Numbered from the stretch's first letter, positions 1 to 6,782 are shown. The stretch is DNA of 11,645 nt from Oscillospiraceae bacterium (GCA_016303195.1 JAEDMD010000043.1:1-11645); one strand, 5' to 3'. Numbers and translations: made by a program. Notes: a model not told the origin generated them from the sequence alone.

Positions 1-54
1 TATTTCAGATTTTGGGTTTTCTTCGACTGCACATTTCTTGACAATTCCACTCAT
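1..54 (-). CDS. possible 5' end of a divergent gene (partial, doubtful)
   Basis: Reading leftward from an ATG at 54, an open frame runs off the window edge (MSGIVKKCAVEENPKSEI). The composition is plausible for a protein, but only 18 codons are visible. There is no convincing ribosome site upstream, and the start lies inside a hairpin that looks like a terminator for the opposite strand. It may be chance. Confidence 0.15.
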   Translation of the reverse strand, partial: MSGIVKKCAVEENPKSEI

Positions 55-77
55 AGCTCGGCTGTGAGGACTTTTTT
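50..77 (+). terminator. likely terminator of an upstream gene outside the window
   Basis: An 8-bp stem (CTCATAGC with GCTGTGAG, one G-U pair) closes a 3-nt TCG loop at 50-68 and is followed after 3 nt by six T's (72-77). This is the shape of a rho-independent terminator reading rightward. It would insulate the downstream lipoprotein operon from whatever lies to the left. Confidence 0.5.
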
Positions 78-101
78 GCATAATTCAATACCATAAAACA
101 A

Positions 102-118
102 TTTCACGTATCTTTCAC
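102..118 (+). promoter_or_regulatory. candidate OmpR-type operator, TTTCAC direct repeat
   Basis: TTTCAC occurs at 102-107 and again at 113-118, an 11-base spacing. OmpR/PhoB-family regulators typically bind direct repeats of about one helical turn just upstream of promoters with a poor -35. The pair sits 33 bases before the TATAAT at 151 and upstream of a second TATAAT at 194. The regulator at 4191-4865 is an obvious candidate ligand, but that link is inference. Confidence 0.3.
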
Positions 119-150
119 AGACCGGAAGCAAAGATTCCACATTCATGCAG

Positions 151-199
151 TATAATTCCACTTTCGTTCCATTATCTTCTCAAATATATGCGATATAAT
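151..199 (+). promoter_or_regulatory. candidate promoter(s) for the lipoprotein operon
   Basis: Two perfect TATAAT hexamers lie at 151-156 and 194-199. Neither has a recognisable TTGACA-like box about 17 bases upstream. A good -10 without a -35 fits an activator-dependent promoter, but TATAAT also arises by chance in AT-rich DNA, so which one is used is unknown. Confidence 0.35.
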
Positions 200-247
200 A
201 CAATCATAGAAACAAACACAACTCTCCCAACGAAAGGAAGTTTTATT

Positions 248-1542
248 ATGAAAAAAACATATATTACATCAGCAATGATAATGGCATTAACATTAGCTTC
301 AATGACAGGATGCGGTGAAAGCTCTGTATCACAGAACACTTCATCAACTGCAAAGACAGCAACTTCTGTATCAGACACAAAAGAATCGGTCACAGCTGAA
401 AAGTCAACTGAGTATTATGCTGACGAAAGTGACGAAGCCATTGAAGTAAAACAGCTTTCAAACGAAACAGAGGAAACTACATACACTCAGCGGGACCTTG
501 AACAGACCGCAGATACAAGTGAAGCACAGAACATAACAGTTGCCGATAATAAGACCATTGATATTACCGATGAGGGCGTGTATATACTATAAGCGGCAGC
601 GCTGAAAATTGCACTATCAGAATCAATGCAGAAGATTCCGCAAAGGTTCAGCTTGTACTTGATGGAGTAAACATTGAGAATGAAGACTTTCCTGCTATAT
701 ATGTTCTTTCAGCAGATAAGGTCTTCATAACCACTACCGACAGCGATAATACACTTACAGTCAGCGGTCAGTTCACAGCTGACGGCGAGAACAACACCGA
801 CGCAGTCATTTACTCAAAGGATGACCTTGTACTCAACGGTACGGGCACTCTCAATGTTACATCAAACTACGGCAACGGTATCACATCAAAGGATGATATG
901 AAGATAACAGGCGGCACATATAATGTTACCTCTGCACTCGACGCTTTTGAAGCAAACGACTCTATCTCAGTTAACGACGGAACATTCAATGTCATCACAA
1001 ACAAAGACGGCTTCCACTGCGAGAATGACGAAGCCGAGGGCACTATCACTATATCAGGCGGCACATTCACTATCAACGGCGAAAGCGACGGCATACAGGC
1101 TTGTGCAGTTCTTCAGATAGACGGCGGAACTTTTGATATCACCGCTCCCGAGGGCATTGAAGCTACATACATAGTCATCAACGAGGGCAATATCAATATC
1201 AATGCAAGTGATGACGGAATCAACGCTTCTGCAAGCTCAAACGCTTACGAAACAGCTATCGTATTCAACGGTGGAAATGTCAATGTAACTATGGGACAGG
1301 GCGATACAGACGCCATCGACTCAAACGGCTCGATATATGTTAACGGCGGAACTATTAACATCACAGCACAGATGTCCTCCTTCGACTATGTCGGAAATGC
1401 TGAATTCAACGGCGGCACTATTATCGTCAACGGACAGGAAGTTTCTGAAATACCGCAGAGCATGATGGGCGGCGGTATGAGAGGCGAAATGAACGGAAAC
1501 ATGAACGGCGGCTTCGGCGGTGGACGCGGCGGCCGATTCTGA
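248..1542 (+). pseudogene. frameshifted carbohydrate-binding-domain lipoprotein (Cthe_2159-like)
   Basis: The start is the ATG at 248, not the upstream in-frame ATG at 188, because AAAGGAAG lies 7 bases before it and a lipoprotein signal begins there: MKK, a hydrophobic core, then lipobox SMTGC with Cys22. A Ser/Thr/Glu-rich linker follows. The frame then stops at 590-592 right after GVYIL. The rest of the protein continues two bases later in another frame from SGSAEN (592) to the stop at 1540-1542. That part has repeated GG-T-[FY]-[ND]-[IV] rungs typical of a right-handed beta-helix and a Met/Gly-rich C-terminal tail. Removing TA from the TATACTATAAGC stretch restores an uninterrupted protein of about 430 aa. 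Related genes often neighbour FMN-binding and ApbE genes, as here. An internal ATG at 898 with AAAGGA upstream could allow weak reinitiation. Disruption may be genuine, reversible or an assembly error. Confidence 0.8.
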
Positions 1543-1559
1543 TAGCATAAGGTGATATT

Positions 1560-2477
1560 ATGATCGGAACTGTTCAGACTCAGAAAATATTCTTCGCAAT
1601 GGGGACAGTCAATACCATAACTGTATTTGAAGAAGCTGATGAAGCTCTTTCAGCAGCAAAAGAACGAGTAAAAGACCTTGACCGCAAACTGTCAGCATAT
1701 TCCCATGACAGCGAGATATACTCAATAAACAGCTGTGCAGGCATTGCTCCTGTTGAGGTTTCAATAGATACATTCAAGCTCATAAAGCATTCCATAATGT
1801 ATTCAAGGTTGACGGATGGGCTGTTCGACATAACATCAAGACCACTGTCACAGTTATGGAAAAATGCGATCAGATGTGGACAGCTTCCCTGCGAAAGTTC
1901 ACTTAATAAAGCACAAAAGCTTGTAAATTACAAGGACATTATCCTCGATTACACAAAACGCACAGTAATGCTGAAAAACAAGGGACAGCAGATTGACCTC
2001 GGAGCTATCGCAAAGGGCTATGCTGCGGACGAAGTCAGAAATATACTTCACGCCTATGGCATAAAAAATGCTGTTATCAACTTCGGTGGAACTATTATAA
2101 ATATTGGAAAGCGGCGAAATATCGGTATACAAATGCCGTTTGCTCCCAACGGGCAGTCCGCTGCTTCAATTAAAGTCGAAAACGGAAAAGCCGTTGTATC
2201 ATCGGGACTATATGAGCAATTTTGTATCATTGACGGCAGCTTCATACATCATATAGCAGATATACGGACAGGCAAGCCGTCAGATTCGGGATCGCTGGGC
2301 GTTACTCTTATTGGAGACAACGCAGAAGAGCTTGATGCACTTGCGACTGCTGCTTTTATTATGGGTGCAGAAAAAAGCATAGAGTTACTGAAACAGCACA
2401 ATATCGAAGCACTGTTTATTACAGGTGACAACAAAGTCTACGTCACTGAAAATCTGAGAGAAATAATAAGGATGTGA
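1560..2477 (+). CDS. apbE: FAD:protein FMN transferase, ApbE family
   Basis: Covalently attaches FMN, taken from FAD, to a Thr/Ser in the S-G-A-T motif of FMN-binding domains. The 305-aa protein shows the family motifs in order: MGT (14-16), LS-Y and SEI (44-53), DGLFDITSRPLSQLW (86-100), IDLGAIAKGYAAD (146-158), INFGG (173-177), SSGLYEQ (214-220), HH (230-231), and DALAT (259-263), whose Asp and Thr bind Mg2+. Two family positions differ slightly: LGA for the usual LGG, and GGT for the usual GGN. No signal peptide or lipobox is visible, and an in-frame TAA at 1548-1550 rules out a longer start. This is unusual because its presumed partner, encoded 4 bases downstream, has FMN-binding domains expected outside the membrane. 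It follows the lipoprotein gene by 17 bases, with SD-like AAGGTGAT, so the genes are probably one transcript. Confidence 0.93.
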   Translation: MIGTVQTQKIFFAMGTVNTITVFEEADEALSAAKERVKDLDRKLSAYSHDSEIYSINSCAGIAPVEVSIDTFKLIKHSIMYSRLTDGLFDITSRPLSQLWKNAIRCGQLPCESSLNKAQKLVNYKDIILDYTKRTVMLKNKGQQIDLGAIAKGYAADEVRNILHAYGIKNAVINFGGTIINIGKRRNIGIQMPFAPNGQSAASIKVENGKAVVSSGLYEQFCIIDGSFIHHIADIRTGKPSDSGSLGVTLIGDNAEELDALATAAFIMGAEKSIELLKQHNIEALFITGDNKVYVTENLREIIRM

Positions 2478-2481
2478 TCAT

Positions 2482-3957
2482 ATGAAGAATAAGATATCCT
2501 CCATACAGATAGTCAGAGCGGTCATTCAGCTTATAGCCTTCATTACCGTACCCGCCCTGTTTATCACCATATTTTCGTCAATCGGAGAGATCATATCATC
2601 GATTGCAGACGGCAGCTTTGTTCTGCTTGATAATTTAGGCAGATTAGTACTGATACTGGGAGTATTCCTCATGACAGTTGTCTGGGGAAGATTCTTCTGC
2701 GGATTTATCTGCTCTTTCGGAGCAATGCAGGACTTGTTGAATTCTATTGGTAAGCTGATACCTTTCAAAATAAAAGTTCCTGAAAAGGCTGATAAATGGC
2801 TGAAGCTTCTGAAGTACGCGGTACTTGCCTTTGTGGCAGTCGGCGTATGGGGATTCTCGGTCACAGGTGATATCATATGGAGCCCCTGGGCAGTATTCGG
2901 CATATACAGTTCTCTCAGCGGCTGGAGCAGTCTGAAATATTTCCTAACCCTCGGCGGAGCACTTCTGCTTCTTATCATCATAGGTTCGCTTTTCATTGAA
3001 CGTTTCTTTTGCAGGTATCTCTGTCCGCTCGGAGCGCTGTTCTCACTGGTGTCACGTTTCAGGATATACAGTCTGAAACGCAAGCCTGATAAGTGCGGAA
3101 ACTGCAAGCTATGCACATCAAAGTGCTCAATGGCTATACCTCTTTACAAGTACGATGAGGTCCGCTCGGGTGAATGTATAAACTGTATGAAGTGTACTTC
3201 AGTATGTCCCAATGAGAATATATCGGCTGAAACACTTCCTGCTATATCAGGAACTGTTGCCGCAACAGCTGTGGCTGGTCTTTACTACGCAGGAGTTCTC
3301 ACTTCTGTTCCCGATACTGCGGCAGTAAGCGAATTGCCGTTCCAGAATACTTTTGAAGATGCCACTAATACTATATATGCAGACGGAACGTACAAAGGCA
3401 GCGGTGAAGGATTCCGAGGTGATGTCGATGTCACTGTCACAGTTGAAAACGGCGTTATTACTGATATTACAGTTGATTCGTACAAGGACGATAAGGAATT
3501 CTTCCAGAAAGCAAAAAGCAGCGTGATATCTGGGATCATCAAGTCTCAGAGTACAGACGTTGATGCAGTGAGCGGTGCGACTTTCAGCAGCAACGGCATA
3601 ATCAATGCAGTAAAGAACGCTCTCGGAGAAGAAATTGCCGAAGTAACCGAACCAACAGCAGAGCAGACGAGAAAGCACACAAAACACACAGAATCTGCAA
3701 CAGAAACTGCCGAACCCGTGACCGAAGAAGTTACTGGACCGGGAACTGAAGCTCCCGAAGAAACTATAACTTCTGATGAAAACAGCATAGCTTCAGAAAT
3801 ATCAGAACAATTCGCAGACGGAGTTTACACAGGCACTGGAAACGGTTTCAGAGGAGCAACAAATGTGACTGTTACCGTTGAAAACGGTGAGATAACCGAT
3901 ATTACTGTTAATACAGTGATGACGAGCAGTTTTTCAGCCGCGCTGAGAACGGAGTGA
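2482..3957 (+). CDS. membrane 4Fe-4S protein with FMN-binding domain (second domain truncated by frameshift)
   Basis: Likely passes electrons across or along the membrane to covalent FMN. The N-terminal half resembles NapH/NosR/RnfB-linked Fer4_5 proteins: hydrophobic segments near residues 8-34, 42-70, 108-125 and 148-172, with CxxxC motifs C73/C77 and C177/C181. Two [4Fe-4S] ferredoxin motifs follow (C205, C208, C211, C215 and C232, C235, C238, C242). A further hydrophobic segment (about 250-270) probably carries the C-terminus outside. The first FMN-binding domain spans about 300-380 with S364-G-A-T367, the expected flavinylation site. A Thr/Glu-rich linker leads to a second domain, which loses frame near 3912 and stops at 3955-3957 after aberrant residues. 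The visible 491-aa product keeps one complete FMN site, so partial function is plausible. The neighbouring apbE is the presumed modifying enzyme. Confidence 0.88.
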   Translation: MKNKISSIQIVRAVIQLIAFITVPALFITIFSSIGEIISSIADGSFVLLDNLGRLVLILGVFLMTVVWGRFFCGFICSFGAMQDLLNSIGKLIPFKIKVPEKADKWLKLLKYAVLAFVAVGVWGFSVTGDIIWSPWAVFGIYSSLSGWSSLKYFLTLGGALLLLIIIGSLFIERFFCRYLCPLGALFSLVSRFRIYSLKRKPDKCGNCKLCTSKCSMAIPLYKYDEVRSGECINCMKCTSVCPNENISAETLPAISGTVAATAVAGLYYAGVLTSVPDTAAVSELPFQNTFEDATNTIYADGTYKGSGEGFRGDVDVTVTVENGVITDITVDSYKDDKEFFQKAKSSVISGIIKSQSTDVDAVSGATFSSNGIINAVKNALGEEIAEVTEPTAEQTRKHTKHTESATETAEPVTEEVTGPGTEAPEETITSDENSIASEISEQFADGVYTGTGNGFRGATNVTVTVENGEITDITVNTVMTSSFSAALRTE

Positions 3958-4031
3958 TTTCCTCGATCATCAAGTCTCAGAGCACAGATGTTGATGCGGT
4001 GAGCGGCGCAACATTCAGCAGCAATGGTATA
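3379..4031 (+). repeat. tandem duplication of the FMN-binding domain
   Basis: Copy 1 is 3379-3600 (222 bases, 74 codons) and copy 2 is 3814-4031 (218 bases). The encoded sequences align without gaps apart from the 4 missing bases in copy 2. Identity is highest around the S-G-A-T motif (3535-3600 and 3965-4031), where both copies encode IIKSQSTDVDAVSGATFSSN. The differences are mostly synonymous there and more numerous upstream. Confidence 0.85.
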
Positions 4032-4121
4032 AAGGAAGCTGTTGCTGACGCTCTCGGTATTGAGTTCACAAATCCCAACAGCACACAGCAGAAAGGTCAC
4101 GGCGGCAGACATTCTCACTGA
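3912..4121 (+). pseudogene. out-of-frame tail: rest of the second FMN-binding domain
   Basis: From TAC at 3912 a different frame reads YSDDEQFFSRAENGVI and continues through IIKSQSTDVDAVSGATFSS to a His-rich end and a TGA at 4119-4121. It contains a second S-G-A-T flavinylation motif (Thr codon 4011-4013). The in-frame part before the break (ADGVYTG at 3814 onward) plus this tail aligns residue for residue with the first domain. It has no start codon or ribosome site of its own, so it is the displaced end of the preceding gene. Confidence 0.85.
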
Positions 4122-4124
4122 AAC

Positions 4125-4152
4125 AAAGCGCTCTTTACAAAAGGGCGCTTTT
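4125..4152 (+). terminator. terminator of the lipoprotein-apbE-FeS operon
   Basis: A 12-bp stem (4125-4136 with 4140-4151, one G-U pair) has a GC core GCGC/GCGC and a 3-nt ACA loop. The A-rich 5' flank and T's at 4149-4152 give a rho-independent shape, although the T-run is short. It begins 4 bases after the TGA at 4121, which supports that stop as the ancestral gene end. Confidence 0.7.
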
Positions 4153-4162
4153 CATGTATAAT
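4134..4162 (+). promoter_or_regulatory. promoter of the two-component system, -35 inside the terminator hairpin
   Basis: TTTACA (4134-4139), a 17-base spacer, then TATAAT (4157-4162) is near consensus for a sigma-A-type promoter. Transcription would start near 4169, giving a leader of about 20 bases before the SD GGAGGT (4180-4185) and ATG 4191. The -35 box is formed by the end of the 5' arm and loop of the preceding terminator. Confidence 0.75.
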
Positions 4163-4190
4163 AATTACAGTATTAATACGGAGGTGTACC

Positions 4191-4865
4191 ATGTCGAAGA
4201 TACTGATAGTTGATGACGAGCCGAATATAGTAACTCTCATAAGCCGTTACGCTCAGCGTGAGGGATACGATACCGTTACCGCTTCTGACGGAAGAGAAGC
4301 CATAGACAAGTGTCGGAGCGAGGATTTCGACGTTATAATCATGGACGTTATGATGCCGGATACAGACGGATTTACAGCATGTAAAAAGATAAAGGAATTC
4401 AGGGATATCCCTGTGATAATGCTCTCCGCAAGAGGTACGGAGTTCGATAAGCTTTTCGGTTTTGAGGTCGGCGTTGATGATTATGTCACCAAGCCATTTT
4501 CTCCTATGGAACTTATGGCGCGTATCAGAGTCGTACTCAGTCACAGCAGAAGTACAGTACAGAGATCCGACAGCGGAAAGCTTACTGTCGGCGGAATCGA
4601 GATTGACACGCTCGGACTGACTGTCACTGTGGACGGCGAAAAGGCAGAGCTGACTGCAAAAGAGTATGCACTTCTGTTGTTATTAGTGAAGAATAAGGGA
4701 ATTGTCCTTTCCCGTGACAGGATACTCAATGAGGTATGGGGCTATGACAGTTTCGGCGTTGACAGAACTGTTGACTGGCAGATAAAGCTTCTCCGCAGCA
4801 AGCTTGGTGACTACCGCGACAGCATAAAAACAGTGCGAGGGGTGGGGGATAAATTTGAAATGTAA
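4191..4865 (+). CDS. OmpR/PhoB-family response regulator
   Basis: A DNA-binding response regulator of 224 aa, the normal length for the family. The receiver domain (about 3-115) has the acidic pair D8-D9, phospho-acceptor D52 in IIMDVMMPD, the switch residue S79 and the conserved K101 in TKPF. The C-terminal winged-helix domain (about 130-224) has AKEYALLLLL, the recognition-helix region around DRTVDWQIKLLRSKLGD and the wing TVRGVGDKFE. GGAGGT sits 5 bases before the ATG. The next gene, its histidine kinase, overlaps its 3' end by 11 bases. Position directly after the flavin/iron-sulfur genes suggests that it controls them, possibly through the TTTCAC repeats at 102-118. That target is inference. 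Confidence 0.95.
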   Translation: MSKILIVDDEPNIVTLISRYAQREGYDTVTASDGREAIDKCRSEDFDVIIMDVMMPDTDGFTACKKIKEFRDIPVIMLSARGTEFDKLFGFEVGVDDYVTKPFSPMELMARIRVVLSHSRSTVQRSDSGKLTVGGIEIDTLGLTVTVDGEKAELTAKEYALLLLLVKNKGIVLSRDRILNEVWGYDSFGVDRTVDWQIKLLRSKLGDYRDSIKTVRGVGDKFEM

Positions 4866-6294
4866 AACAAATTCATTCCGTAAAAAACTGATCAGCTACT
4901 TCATGTTTTTTACTGTTGTCATATTCACTGTTCTGTGGCTTTTGCAGACGGTTTTTCTGCAAAAATTCTATAATGGCATGATAATCAAAAACACTGTAAA
5001 GGTCGCTGATAAAATTAGTGAAGAAAGCCGGAACAGTGATATCACGTCGTACATCGACGATGTATCTCGAAGTAATACAATACTTGTTTTCGTGACTGAT
5101 ACTGCCGGAAATATCCTTTACAGCTCCGACGAGTACAAAAAGGGACACAAATTCAGAAGTGACCGTATGGAAATGGCAGATGATCACATTGAAAGGTATG
5201 ACCATTACAGGGAACTGCCGGTAAACTATGATGAATTTCTCAGTGCTGTCAATTCCTCAGACAGCGGGGAAGCCGTGATAAATAACGATGACAGCTATGT
5301 TTACGGCAGACTGATCGACTATTACGGCTATAATGAAAAGGCTGTTCTTTACCTCAGTACGCCGCTCAACGCAGTAGGTTCGACTGCACGTATCATACGT
5401 ATACAGCTTATATGGGTAACACTGCTGTCAATAATCATAGCTTTTGTTCTTGCACTATTTATGTCAAAGAGTTTTTCAAAGCCGGTGGCACAGCTAAATG
5501 AAAAAGCGCATAAGATAGGTGAGAAAGATGATAATGTGGATTTCAACGAAGGATTCTGCACTGAGCTTGACGAGCTGAATACTACTCTTGATACGACTTC
5601 CGAGAAACTGAAAAAGAACAGGGATTTCCAGAACGAACTGCTCGCAAATGTCTCTCATGACCTGCGTACTCCTTTGACTATGATAAAGGGATATGCTGAA
5701 ATGATAAGGGATATTTCACGTGAAGACGAAAAGCAGTGTGCGGAGGACGTTGCAGTTATCGTAGAAGAAGCAGACAGGCTCACTGCTCTTGTGAACGAGA
5801 TACTTGAGTATTCCGAGCTTCAGATGTCCGACAGCGAAACCGTAATGAATGACGTTGTTCTCAGCGATACGGTAACATCTGTTGCGGACAGCTTCGAGAA
5901 GCTGTATTCAAAGGAAGGTTATGTCTTTGAACGCAATATTGCCGATAACATCCATGTCGAGGGAAATGCCTCACGTCTCCAAAGAGCAGTATATAATCTG
6001 CTGGATAATGCTGTGCGCCATGCAGGGGAGGACAAATGGACAGGTGTTTCGCTAAGAACGGAAAAGGGGAATGTTATCATTGAAATATCTGACCACGGCA
6101 GCGGAATTGCTGCCGATGAGCTTGAACATATCTGGGACAGATACTATACCAGGCGTCAGCGCAGCGGTAAGGGCGTTTCCGGTCTGGGGCTTGCTATCGT
6201 AAAGCAGATCATCAGCCAGCATAATGGCATTTGCAGGGCTGAATCCGTGGTAGGTACGGGCAGCGTTTTCAGTATTGAACTAAAAAGCATTTAA
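4855..6294 (+). CDS. HAMP-domain sensor histidine kinase
   Basis: Membrane sensor kinase of 479 aa, partner of the preceding regulator. It has TM1 near residues 12-33, an extracellular sensor region of about 150 aa, TM2 near 185-205, a HAMP linker (SKSFSKPVAQLNEKAHKIG), a HisKA box with phospho-accepting H268 in ANVSHDLRTPLTMIKGY, an N-box (LQRAVYNLLDNAVRHAG, about 375-391), a G1 box DHGSGI (D413) and a G2 box GVSGLGLAI (about 440-448). All catalytic motifs look intact. The start is taken as TTG at 4855, 11 bases inside the regulator gene with a G-rich SD just before it. This permits translational coupling and gives a complete TM1. The first ATG (4903) would cut into TM1. No known sensor fold is recognised in the extracellular part. 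Confidence 0.93.
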   Translation: MKCKTNSFRKKLISYFMFFTVVIFTVLWLLQTVFLQKFYNGMIIKNTVKVADKISEESRNSDITSYIDDVSRSNTILVFVTDTAGNILYSSDEYKKGHKFRSDRMEMADDHIERYDHYRELPVNYDEFLSAVNSSDSGEAVINNDDSYVYGRLIDYYGYNEKAVLYLSTPLNAVGSTARIIRIQLIWVTLLSIIIAFVLALFMSKSFSKPVAQLNEKAHKIGEKDDNVDFNEGFCTELDELNTTLDTTSEKLKKNRDFQNELLANVSHDLRTPLTMIKGYAEMIRDISREDEKQCAEDVAVIVEEADRLTALVNEILEYSELQMSDSETVMNDVVLSDTVTSVADSFEKLYSKEGYVFERNIADNIHVEGNASRLQRAVYNLLDNAVRHAGEDKWTGVSLRTEKGNVIIEISDHGSGIAADELEHIWDRYYTRRQRSGKGVSGLGLAIVKQIISQHNGICRAESVVGTGSVFSIELKSI

Positions 6295-6312
6295 AGCAGA
6301 GAAAATATGTAA

Positions 6313-6367
6313 ATGGTAGGTTCAGGCGATACGATATTGATTGTTGAATATTGAACTAAAAACATTT
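6313..6367 (+). repeat. degenerate copy of the kinase gene's 3' end
   Basis: The stretch GTAGGT-C-GGC followed by TATTGAACTAAAAA(G)CATTT at the end of the kinase gene (about 6248-6291) recurs just downstream (about 6315-6366) as GTAGGT-C-GGC and TATTGAACTAAAAACATTT. The 3' half matches in all but one base over 19. The middle differs and the reading frame is lost. It resembles a decayed partial duplication. Confidence 0.4.
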
Positions 6368-6412
6368 CCGCACCACTGAAATAGTCAACAGTGGTGCGGA
6401 TTTCGCTTTATA
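6367..6412 (+). terminator. terminator after the histidine kinase, possibly bidirectional
   Basis: A perfect 12-bp stem (TCCGCACCACTG at 6367-6378 with its complement at 6389-6400) has a 10-nt loop and is followed by the T-rich TTTCGCTTTATATTT. The 5' flank AAAAACATTT gives a T-rich tail on the other strand too, so it may also have served the leftward gene remnant ending at 6415. Confidence 0.8.
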
Positions 6413-6414
6413 TT

Positions 6415-6633
6415 TCATTCAATCGGCAGATCTATAAATGTTGGCTCATGCTTGGCTTCACGTACATATCTGAGCATATCCTCTCGTAGCAGGCGGACTG
6501 TCGAAGTATTGATACCCGGATGTCCGCAAATGTATTCATCGCTCATAAGGTCGTTATCTATGACGAGCTGAATGTTGTTATCGGTATCAAATATAAGCTC
6601 CAGCGCTGATACTGAGCCGGGGATTAGTAAAGC
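6415..6633 (-). pseudogene. C-terminal remnant of a YbaK/prolyl-tRNA deacylase-family gene
   Basis: Reading leftward, an open frame begins after an in-frame stop (6634-6636) and encodes LLIPGSVSALELIFD, VIDNDLMSDEYICGHPGIN, RLLREDMLRYV and KHEPTFIDL before the TGA at 6415-6417. The PGSVS-----FD core, the VID-DL segment and the [GF]HP--N motif match the C-terminal half of YbaK/ProX trans-editing proteins, which hydrolyse mischarged tRNA-Pro in the cytoplasm. About 70 residues remain of a family that is usually 150-170 aa long. The N-terminal half, start codon and ribosome site are gone. The family call comes from motif recall, without an alignment. Confidence 0.7.
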
Positions 6634-6782
6634 TTAGTATCTTTATAAAGCAAGGATATGACGTTGTAGACTGTTTGAAGCTTTCTGGATATTTTATGAA
6701 TCCCTTTAGTGAAATGATTGTTAATTCAATTAAGAAAGCATCTGAACGTAATGGTTGTTATAATCACTGCAGCATTGATTAA
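6621..6782 (+). pseudogene. 3' remnant of an unidentified gene
   Basis: Reading rightward, a frame encodes GLVKLSIFIKQGYDVVDCLK, then a hydrophobic/aromatic GYFMNPFSEMIV and a Lys/Glu-rich helix, and stops at 6780-6782. A good terminator follows 19 bases later. Protein-like composition and a proper gene end argue for a real former gene. There is no credible start, and the homologous part begins at the junction where the leftward YbaK-like remnant also breaks off. I do not recognise the family. Confidence 0.45.

Noticed and set aside
581..594. Programmed -1 ribosomal frameshift joining the two halves of the lipoprotein
   Set aside because: There is no X-XXY-YYZ slippery heptamer at the junction, and a -1 slip would add an extra residue between L and S-G. 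Removing two bases gives the better family match, so an indel is simpler.
898..1542. A stand-alone 214-aa protein starting at ATG 898
   Set aside because: The same frame is open and homologous to the family back to about 592 (SGSAEN onward). The ATG is internal to the beta-helix domain, so this is the 3' part of the frameshifted lipoprotein gene.
2526..3116. Long minus-strand ORF (196 aa) opposite the iron-sulfur membrane protein
   Set aside because: It is an antisense shadow of a strongly supported gene, with no ribosome site and no recognisable motifs. Other long antisense frames at 8579-9124, 4173-4544 and 3247-3687 were dismissed for the same reason.
3379..4031. Repeat pair as a mobile-element or CRISPR signature
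   Set aside because: The two copies are homologous protein domains in one gene, with codon-level divergence. There are no short spaced repeats or transposase remnants.
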